Shown in pieces: positions 1 to 7,011 of a stretch of 33,967 nucleotides of DNA. The notes beneath the pieces are model-generated. The model was not told where the DNA came from and made no database searches. It worked only from the letters and a program-made list of their open reading frames with translations. Location: assembly GCA_029098085.1 (NCBI GenBank), contig JAQXNQ010000061.1:1-33967 (forward strand), written 5' to 3'. A program made the position numbers and the translations under genes. Within the stretch, counting starts at the first letter, position 1; the number at the start of each line of letters is the position of its first letter. Origin of the DNA: Oscillospiraceae bacterium. Lineage in GTDB: Bacteria; Bacillota; Clostridia; Oscillospirales; Ruminococcaceae.

Positions 1-225
1 CTGTTTGCCGCGTACAAACACCACGCAGATGATGTCCATCATCTCCGCGGTGCGGATCACCTGTGGATTGACCAGGCCCGTGAGCAGCACCGACTGGTCC
101 TTCACAAAGGCCAGCACATCGCTCATCATGTCCGAACCGCAGGCGTCATGCACTTCTATGTCCAGCTGATCCTCGCCGCTGAGCACGGTGGCGTTCAGGA
201 TTCTTGCAACATCTCTGACAGTCAT
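1..225 (-). CDS. DRTGG domain-containing protein (partial, C-terminus outside window)
   Basis: Hand translation of the minus strand from 225: MTVRDVARILNATVLSGEDQLDIEVHDACGSDMMSDVLAFVKDQSVLLTGLVNPQVIRTAEMMDIICVVFVRGKQ, open to the window edge; resembles DRTGG proteins found next to [FeFe] hydrogenases. AAAGGA upstream. Missing from the ORF track because it runs off the edge. Confidence 0.8.
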   Translation of the reverse strand, partial: MTVRDVARILNATVLSGEDQLDIEVHDACGSDMMSDVLAFVKDQSVLLTGLVNPQVIRTAEMMDIICVVFVRGKQ

Positions 226-386
226 ATTGATGACCATTCCTTTCCCGTTCTGGAGTGGAGACTCCGGCAGCACGCAGATGCGCGGGGCCGTGTGAACCGG
301 CCGCAGCCGGGGAAAAGCGGTCATGCTTCAGGAGCATTTCCCCTCTTTCGGAGGCACATTTTCTCCCCGCCGGTGCGGCTGTTCCC

Positions 387-415
387 ATTATAGCAAATTT
401 CATCACTTTTTTCAA
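387..415 (-). promoter_or_regulatory. Putative sigma-A promoter for the DRTGG gene
   Basis: Minus strand TTGAAA - 17 nt - TATAAT with TG extended -10. Confidence 0.6.
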
Positions 416-547
416 TACTTGGTTTTTGCCGTTTTGCATTATTATTGATTTTGCACAGCTTTTTTTCTTCTCCGCCCGGAGGTCCAATTATGTACTTTTT
501 CATATACCCGGGAGAATATTTTCGTGCTTTTTGCCAAGTCACGTCCG

Positions 548-578
548 TCTAAACTATACTCAAACAGGATAGTTTAGA
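548..578. promoter_or_regulatory. Inverted repeat, candidate operator upstream of hydrogenase operon
   Basis: TCTAAACTAT - 11 nt - ATAGTTTAGA, perfect 10-bp arms. Confidence 0.5.
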
Positions 579-642
579 TAATAGTCACAAAATTATCAAT
601 GTTCCCTTATTCATTAAGCTGATAGTTTTTTAAGCGGTAAAA

Positions 643-651
643 TGCTATAAT
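643..651 (+). promoter_or_regulatory. Putative extended -10 promoter element of hydrogenase operon
   Basis: TGCTATAAT about 125 nt upstream of the first gene; -35 poorly matched. Confidence 0.5.
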
Positions 652-776
652 GATAACGATATAGGATGGGTTATCCTGTGTAAATCTCACAGAAGTTTTA
701 CATAGCGTGAAGGGCTGCCTTTTGGTGAGACAGCGGCCGTCCATGCGATATCAAGCCAAATCAAGGAGGTTTATCT

Positions 777-1271
777 ATGGCTAACACAAAAGGTGGCGTT
801 GCGTTCCACGACACTCCTGAACAGGCTGCGAAGCTGCAGGAGATCATCGCAGCGCACAAAAACGACAAGGGCGCACTGATGCCTGTTCTTCAGCAGGCTC
901 AGGAGGTGTACGGCTACCTTCCCATCGAAGTGCAGACCGTCATCGCCGAAGGACTGGAAGTTCCTCTGGAAGAGGTTTACGGCGTCGTGACCTTCTACGC
1001 GCAGTTCTCCCTCTACCCCAAGGGACAGTACAAGATTTCCGTCTGTCTCGGCACTGCCTGCTATGTCAAGGGCTCCGGCGATCTGTATGACCGTCTGCAG
1101 CAGGTACTGGGCATCGGCGGCGGCGAGTGCACCCCCGACGGAAAATTCTCCCTGGAGGCCTGCCGCTGCGTGGGCGCCTGCGGCCTTGCACCCGTCATGA
1201 TGGTCAACGAGGATGTTTACGGCAAGCTGGTTCCCGACGACATTCCGGGCATCCTGGCCAAATACGCCTGA
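777..1271 (+). CDS. hndA: NuoE-like [2Fe-2S] subunit of NAD(P)-linked [FeFe] hydrogenase
   Basis: 164 aa with CLGTACYVKGS...CRCVGACGLAPVMMVNEDVYG thioredoxin-like 2Fe-2S motif; AAGGAGG RBS. Confidence 0.93.
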   Translation: MANTKGGVAFHDTPEQAAKLQEIIAAHKNDKGALMPVLQQAQEVYGYLPIEVQTVIAEGLEVPLEEVYGVVTFYAQFSLYPKGQYKISVCLGTACYVKGSGDLYDRLQQVLGIGGGECTPDGKFSLEACRCVGACGLAPVMMVNEDVYGKLVPDDIPGILAKYA

Positions 1272-1307
1272 TCTCTCATACGTTGATTGTAAAAGGGGGA
1301 GATTCCG

Positions 1308-1850
1308 CTGCAGGAATTATCGCTGAACGTTCTGGACATCGCCCAGAACTCCATCCGTGCCAACGCGGCCCTGATCACCATTTCCATCAGCGAGAACACC
1401 GCTGAGCACCTGATGGAGATCTCGGTCTCCGACGACGGCTGCGGCATGTCGGAGGAGCAGGTTGCCCATGTGATGGATCCCTTTTTTACCACCCGCACCA
1501 CCCGCAAGGTGGGGCTCGGCGTTCCGCTGTTCCGGATGTCGGCCGAGGCCACCGGCGGCAGCTTCTCCATCCGCTCCAAGCTGGGAGAAGGCACCGTCAC
1601 CACCGCCTCCTATCACACCGATCACCTGGATATGCTCCCTCTGGGAGACATGACCGCCACCATCACCTCTCTGATCTCCGTCAACCCGGATCTGGACTTT
1701 GTCTATACTCGCACGGTGAACGGAAAAAGCTTTACGCTGGACACCAGAGAGCTGCGCACCGTGCTGGAGGGCGTTCCCCTGAATACCCCTGACGTGCTGC
1801 TGTTTATCAGGGATATGATCAACGAAAACACCGCTGAGCTGTCCGCGTGA
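1308..1850 (+). CDS. Histidine-kinase-like ATPase (HATPase) protein of hydrogenase operon; probable CTG start
   Basis: LQELSLNVLDIAQNSIRANAALITISI...SDDGCGMSEEQ...TTRKVGLGVPLF: N-box and G1-like boxes. No ATG/GTG/TTG in frame between stop at 1290 and ATG 1413; GGGGGAG RBS precedes CTG 1308. Confidence 0.8.
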   Translation: MQELSLNVLDIAQNSIRANAALITISISENTAEHLMEISVSDDGCGMSEEQVAHVMDPFFTTRTTRKVGLGVPLFRMSAEATGGSFSIRSKLGEGTVTTASYHTDHLDMLPLGDMTATITSLISVNPDLDFVYTRTVNGKSFTLDTRELRTVLEGVPLNTPDVLLFIRDMINENTAELSA

Positions 1851-1925
1851 CAGAGCGGCAAATCCGATTCCCACGCGGGCGGATGAAGCTCCGCCCATAA
1901 TACCCGGAAAGGAATGATCATTCGA

Positions 1926-2291
1926 ATGAAAAGCCTGGAAGAACTCAAAGCAATTCGGGACAAAATGAAGAACACCGTCAATATCCGTGAAGAAAACAGC
2001 GACAACATCCGTGTCGTGGTCGGCATGGCCACCTGCGGCATCGCCGCCGGCGCCCGTCCCGTTCTGACTGCCTTCACCGAAGAGGTTGCCAAACGGAATC
2101 TGCAGAATGTCACTGTCACCCAGACCGGCTGCATCGGCATCTGCCAGTATGAGCCTGTTGTAGAGGTCTATGAGGCCGATGGTACCAAGACCACCTACAT
2201 CAAGATGACCGCCGACAAGGTGGCCAAGGTCGTCACCGATCATCTGGTCAACGGCAGCGTCGTCAAAGAATACACCATCGGAAATCTGTAA
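1926..2291 (+). CDS. hndB: (2Fe-2S) ferredoxin domain protein, HndB-like
   Basis: GMATCGIAAGARPV...TQTGCIGICQYEPVVEVYE; between HATPase and NuoF-like genes. Start 1926 preferred over 1914 because AAAGGA abuts 1914. Confidence 0.85.
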   Translation: MKSLEELKAIRDKMKNTVNIREENSDNIRVVVGMATCGIAAGARPVLTAFTEEVAKRNLQNVTVTQTGCIGICQYEPVVEVYEADGTKTTYIKMTADKVAKVVTDHLVNGSVVKEYTIGNL

Positions 2292-2306
2292 GGAGGAGGG
2301 CGCCCC

Positions 2307-4100
2307 ATGTATCGTTCCCACGTACTTATCTGCGGCGGCACCGGATGCACTTCTTCCGGCAGTCAGCAGATCGCTGAGACCCTCGAAAGCGAGCTCCGCA
2401 AAAACGGACTCGAGGAAGAGGTAAAAGTTGTAAGAACCGGCTGCTTCGGCCTGTGTGCTCTTGGCCCCATCATGATCGTCTATCCCGAGGGCTGCTTCTA
2501 TTCCGAAGTCAAGGTGGACGACATCCCCGAGATCGTCAGCGAGCACCTGCTCAAGGGCCGTATTGTCAAACGGCTGCTGTACTCCGAGACCGTTTCTCAG
2601 GAAGACAGCAACGTCAAGTCCCTGAATGAAACCCAGTTCTATGCCAAGCAGCACCGCGTTGCTCTGAGAAACTGCGGTGTTATCAACCCCGAAAACATCG
2701 ACGAGTACATCGGTATGGACGGCTACCAGGCTCTGGGCAAGGTTCTGACCGAAATGACTCCCCAGCAGGTCATCGACGAGATCCTGGCCTCCGGTCTGCG
2801 CGGACGCGGCGGCGGCGGATTCCCCACCGGCAGAAAATGGTCTCTGGCTGCGGTCAACGCCGCTCCTCAGAAGTATGTATGCTGCAACGCTGACGAAGGC
2901 GACCCCGGCGCATTCATGGACCGCTCCATTCTGGAAGGCGACCCCCATGTGGTGCTGGAAGCCATGGCCATCGCCGGCTATGCCATCGGTGCGACCCAGG
3001 GCTACATCTATGTCCGCGCCGAGTATCCCATCGCCGTGCATCGTCTGCAGGTTGCCATCAAGCAGGCCCGCGAATACGGTCTGCTGGGCAAGAACATCTT
3101 CGACACCGGCTTTGACTTCGACGTCGAGCTGCGGCTGGGCGCCGGCGCTTTTGTCTGCGGCGAGGAAACCGCTCTGATGACCTCCATCGAGGGCCACCGC
3201 GGTGAGCCCAGACCCCGTCCTCCCTTCCCTGCTGTCAAGGGTCTGTTTGAAAGCCCCACCATCCTGAACAACGTGGAAACCTACGCCAACGTTCCCCAGA
3301 TCATCCTCAAAGGCGCCCAGTGGTTCGCCTCCATGGGCACTGAGAAGTCCAAGGGCACCAAGGTCTTCGCTCTGGGCGGCAAGATCAAGAACACCGGTCT
3401 GGTCGAGGTTCCCATGGGCACTCCTCTGAGAGAGATCATCGAGGACATCGGCGGCGGCATTCCTAATGGAAAGAAGTTCAAGGCTGCCCAGACCGGCGGT
3501 CCTTCCGGCGGCTGCATCCCCGCTTCCCTGATCGACACCCCCATCGACTATGACAACCTGATCGCCATCGGCTCCATGATGGGCTCCGGCGGCCTGATTG
3601 TCATGGACGAGGACACCTGCATGGTGGATATCGCCAAATTCTTCCTGGAATTTACCGTAGACGAGTCCTGCGGCAAATGTACTCCCTGCCGTGTCGGCAC
3701 CAAGCGCCTCTATGAGATGCTGGACAAGATCACCCGCGGCACCGCCACCATGGAAGACCTGGACAAGATGGAAGAGCTCTGCTACTACATCAAGAACAAC
3801 TCCCTGTGCGGCCTGGGCCAGACTGCACCCAACCCCGTTCTGTCCACTCTGAGATACTTCCGTGATGAATACGAAGCCCACATCAAGGAAAAGCGCTGCC
3901 CCGCCGGCGTCTGCAAGCATCTGATGCAGATCACCATTCTGGCGGACAAGTGCAAGGGCTGCACCCTGTGCGCCAGAACCTGCCCTGTCGGCGCCATTGA
4001 GGGCACCGTCAAGAATCCTCACAAGGTCAACCAGGACAAGTGCATCAAGTGCGGCGCCTGCATGGAAAAGTGCAAGTTCGGCGCGATCATCAAGAAGTAA
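2307..4100 (+). CDS. hndC: NuoF-like NADH/FMN-binding subunit of [FeFe] hydrogenase (HydB/HndC)
   Basis: GLRGRGGGGFPTGRKW, CNADEGDPGAFMDR, GAGAFVCGEETALMTSIEG, SCGKCTPCRVG, C-terminal 2x[4Fe-4S] ferredoxin; N-terminal 2Fe-2S domain. Confidence 0.95.
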   Translation: MYRSHVLICGGTGCTSSGSQQIAETLESELRKNGLEEEVKVVRTGCFGLCALGPIMIVYPEGCFYSEVKVDDIPEIVSEHLLKGRIVKRLLYSETVSQEDSNVKSLNETQFYAKQHRVALRNCGVINPENIDEYIGMDGYQALGKVLTEMTPQQVIDEILASGLRGRGGGGFPTGRKWSLAAVNAAPQKYVCCNADEGDPGAFMDRSILEGDPHVVLEAMAIAGYAIGATQGYIYVRAEYPIAVHRLQVAIKQAREYGLLGKNIFDTGFDFDVELRLGAGAFVCGEETALMTSIEGHRGEPRPRPPFPAVKGLFESPTILNNVETYANVPQIILKGAQWFASMGTEKSKGTKVFALGGKIKNTGLVEVPMGTPLREIIEDIGGGIPNGKKFKAAQTGGPSGGCIPASLIDTPIDYDNLIAIGSMMGSGGLIVMDEDTCMVDIAKFFLEFTVDESCGKCTPCRVGTKRLYEMLDKITRGTATMEDLDKMEELCYYIKNNSLCGLGQTAPNPVLSTLRYFRDEYEAHIKEKRCPAGVCKHLMQITILADKCKGCTLCARTCPVGAIEGTVKNPHKVNQDKCIKCGACMEKCKFGAIIKK

Positions 4101-4116
4101 AGGAGTGTAAGCCCCA

Positions 4117-5859
4117 ATGATCAATTTGAAAATCAACAACATCCCTGTGTCGGTGGAGCCCGGAACCACCATCCTGGAAGCTGCCCGCCAGCTGGGGATC
4201 AACATTCCTACCCTCTGCTACCTGAAGGACATCAATGAGATCGGCGCCTGCCGTATCTGCACCGTTGAGGTCAAGGGTGCCCGCGGCCTGCTGCCTGCCT
4301 GCGTTTACCCCGTCAATGAGGGCATGGAAGTATTCACCAACACCAAGAAGGTGCTGGATGCCAGAAAGACCAACCTGGAACTGCTCCTGTCGGTTCACAA
4401 CCGCAAGTGCCTGTCCTGCCCCAGAAGCGGCAGCTGCGAATTCCAGAAGCTCTGCAACGACTACAACATCACCGCCGAGGATGCCTTTGAGGGCGTCAAG
4501 AACGATTATGAGATCGACGATACCGCCCCTCACATGATCCGCGACAACTCCAAGTGCGTTCTCTGCCGCCGCTGCGTCGCCGTCTGCCGCAAATGGCAGG
4601 ATGTAGGCGTCATCGGCCCCAACGAGCGCGGCTTCAACACCCATATCGGCTGTGCCTTTGACACCGAGCTGGGCAGCGTTTCCTGCGTCTCCTGCGGTCA
4701 GTGCATCGTCGCCTGCCCCACCGGCGCTCTCCAGGAAAAGGACAGCACCGAGGCTGTCTGGGCGGCTCTCTCCGATCCCACCAAGACCGTCATCGTGCAG
4801 ACCGCTCCCGCCGTCCGCGCTGGCCTGGGTGAAGCCTTCGGCTATCCCATGGGCACCGATGTGGAAGGCAAGATGGTCGCCGCTCTCCGCCGCATCGGCT
4901 TTGCCAAGGTGTTCGACACCAACTTCGGCGCTGACCTGACCATCATGGAAGAGGCCAACGAGCTGGTAGAGCGGATCCAGAACGGCGGCGTGCTGCCCAT
5001 GATTACCTCCTGCTCTCCCGGCTGGGTCAAGTACTGTGAGCACTACTTCCCCGACCTGATCCCCAACCTTTCCTCCTGCAAGTCTCCCCAGCAGATGTTT
5101 GGCGCCATCGCCAAGACCTGGTACGCCAAGCAGATCGGCGTGGATCCCAAGGATATGGTCGTTGTTTCGGTCATGCCCTGCACCGCCAAGAAGTTTGAGA
5201 TCGGCCGTCCCGATCAGTCTGCTGCCGGCGTTCCCGACGTGGACATCTCCATCACCACCCGTGAGCTGGTCAAGATGATCCATGCTGCCGGTCTGGAGTT
5301 TACTGCTCTGCCTGACGAAGAGTTCGACGCTCCTCTGGGCCTGGATACCGGCGCCGGCGTCATCTTCGGCGCAACCGGCGGCGTTATGGAAGCAGCTCTC
5401 CGTACTGCCAAGGACTGGCTCACCGGCCAGGACAACCCCGTTGAAGCGCTTGATTATCAGGCGATCCGCGGCACCGAAGGCATCAAGGAAGCTTCCTTTG
5501 AAATCGGCGGCCTGACCCTGAAGGTAGCTGTCTGCTCCGGTCTGGTCAACGCCAAGAAGGTGCTGAAGGCCGTTCAGGCCGGCACTGCTGACTACCAGTT
5601 CATCGAAATCATGGCCTGCCCCGGCGGCTGCGTCAACGGCGGCGGTCAGCCCTTCCAGCCCGCTTCTGTCCGCAACTTCGTGGACATCCGTGCGGAGCGC
5701 GCCAAGGCCCTGTACTCCAACGACGAGGGCAATACCCTGCGCAAGTCTCATGACAATCCTGCCATCAAGAAGCTGTACGAGGAGTTCCTCGGCAAGCCCG
5801 GCAGCCACACCGCTCATGAGATTCTGCATACCTCCTATGTGGCCCGTCCCAAATATTGA
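4117..5859 (+). CDS. hndD: [FeFe] hydrogenase catalytic subunit, group A (HydA/HndD)
   Basis: H-cluster motifs TSCSPGW, MPCTAKKFE, EIMACPGGCVNGGGQP; N-terminal 2Fe-2S, His-Cys3 cluster and two [4Fe-4S] motifs. Confidence 0.96.
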   Translation: MINLKINNIPVSVEPGTTILEAARQLGINIPTLCYLKDINEIGACRICTVEVKGARGLLPACVYPVNEGMEVFTNTKKVLDARKTNLELLLSVHNRKCLSCPRSGSCEFQKLCNDYNITAEDAFEGVKNDYEIDDTAPHMIRDNSKCVLCRRCVAVCRKWQDVGVIGPNERGFNTHIGCAFDTELGSVSCVSCGQCIVACPTGALQEKDSTEAVWAALSDPTKTVIVQTAPAVRAGLGEAFGYPMGTDVEGKMVAALRRIGFAKVFDTNFGADLTIMEEANELVERIQNGGVLPMITSCSPGWVKYCEHYFPDLIPNLSSCKSPQQMFGAIAKTWYAKQIGVDPKDMVVVSVMPCTAKKFEIGRPDQSAAGVPDVDISITTRELVKMIHAAGLEFTALPDEEFDAPLGLDTGAGVIFGATGGVMEAALRTAKDWLTGQDNPVEALDYQAIRGTEGIKEASFEIGGLTLKVAVCSGLVNAKKVLKAVQAGTADYQFIEIMACPGGCVNGGGQPFQPASVRNFVDIRAERAKALYSNDEGNTLRKSHDNPAIKKLYEEFLGKPGSHTAHEILHTSYVARPKY

Positions 5860-5882
5860 TCTCACCACCCAGCCATAGAACT

Positions 5883-5922
5883 GGCCCCCGCGGAGTCTGT
5901 GCTCCGCGGGGGCCTCTTTTTT
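5883..5922 (+). terminator. Rho-independent terminator of hydrogenase operon
   Basis: GGCCCCCGCGGAG-TCTGTG-CTCCGCGGGGGCC, perfect 13-bp stem, followed by TCTTTTTT. Confidence 0.93.
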
Positions 5923-5944
5923 CGGGAAGATATGCCCGCTTGAA

Positions 5945-5973
5945 TTGTATTCTGCCGCAGAATATGGTATAAT
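5945..5973 (+). promoter_or_regulatory. Putative rlmB promoter with palindrome in its spacer
   Basis: TTGTAT - 17 nt - TATAAT with TGG extended -10; spacer region contains TATTCTGCCGCAGAATA. Confidence 0.65.
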
Positions 5974-6107
5974 AAAAAATAATCGGCAAAATCTGCTGTT
6001 TTCCGCAGACTGCCGCCACCTGTGAAGGAATCTGTCCCGGCAGGCCGTTTTCTGATTGCATTCATTTCAAAGAGGCCGGCTTTCTCCGGCCGGAAAGGCA
6101 GTACAAT

Positions 6108-6983
6108 ATGACCAAACCTCCCCGTAAAAACGACCGAAACGACCGTCCCGCCCGGTGGGGCAACCGGCCGCCCCGTCCCCAGCGCCCCCGTCAGAAATCC
6201 GAGAGCTACGCCGAGCAGGGCGGCTATGACAACATGATTGCCGGCCGCAACGCCGTGCTGGAAGCCCTCAAGACCGGTCAGCGGATCGATACCCTCTATC
6301 TCGCTCCCGGGCAGACCGGCAGCATCTCCCGCATCATCGCCGCGGCCAAGGAGCTGGGCTGCCCCATCAAGGAAGTTTCCTATGAAAAGCTGGACGCCAT
6401 GGCCTTCGGCATCAACCACCAGGGCGTGATTCTGACCCTGTCCGCCGCGGAATATGTGGAGGTGGCGGACATTCTCCGCGCTGCCGCCGACAAGGGCGAA
6501 GCGCCCTTCCTGATCATCGCCGACGAAATCGAGGATCCCCACAATCTGGGAGCCCTGATCCGCACCGCCGAAACCGCCGGCGCGCACGGCCTTGTGATCC
6601 CCAAGCGGCGGGGCGTGGGCCTGACCTCGGCCGTCTTCAAGTCCTCCGCCGGTGCCGCCGCCCATCTGCCGGTGGCGCGGGTGGCCAATCTGGCATCGGT
6701 GGTGGAGGAGCTGAAGAGCCAGGGCATCTGGGTCTATGGCTGCGATATGGATGGCCAACCCTGGTGCCAGGTGGACTTCTCCGGCGGCGTGGCTCTGATT
6801 GTGGGCTCGGAAGGCCGGGGCATGAACCGCCTGCTCAAGGATAAATGTGACACCATGGTCACCCTCCCCATGCAGGGCGAGATTTCCTCCCTCAACGCTT
6901 CGGTGGCGGGAGGCATCATCATGTACGAGGTCGCCCGGCAGCGGCTGGGGCTGACCGCCGTTTCCCCCAAGGTCAAGGATTAA
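6108..6983 (+). CDS. rlmB: 23S rRNA (guanosine-2'-O-)-methyltransferase, TrmH/RlmB family
   Basis: GRNAVLEAL, DEIEDPHNLGALIRTAETAGAHGLVIPKRR, VGSEGRGMNRLL, SLNASVAGGIIMYE. Confidence 0.93.
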   Translation: MTKPPRKNDRNDRPARWGNRPPRPQRPRQKSESYAEQGGYDNMIAGRNAVLEALKTGQRIDTLYLAPGQTGSISRIIAAAKELGCPIKEVSYEKLDAMAFGINHQGVILTLSAAEYVEVADILRAAADKGEAPFLIIADEIEDPHNLGALIRTAETAGAHGLVIPKRRGVGLTSAVFKSSAGAAAHLPVARVANLASVVEELKSQGIWVYGCDMDGQPWCQVDFSGGVALIVGSEGRGMNRLLKDKCDTMVTLPMQGEISSLNASVAGGIIMYEVARQRLGLTAVSPKVKD

Positions 6984-7011
6984 AAAGCCGCCAGGGAAGG
7001 AGTGAGGTCCG

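Noticed and set aside
146-572. Small ORFs on both strands between DRTGG and the hydrogenase operon
   Set aside because: Overlap the divergent promoter region and the DRTGG start; no RBS or protein-like composition.
1317-4205. 962-aa minus-strand ORF opposite the hydrogenase operon
   Set aside because: Shadow ORF antisense to clearly homologous HATPase/NuoF genes, low-complexity G/A/D/H/Q-rich; an artefact of GC-biased third positions.
4090-5868. 592-aa minus-strand ORF opposite hydA
   Set aside because: Antisense to HydA with all H-cluster motifs; composition typical of a shadow frame.
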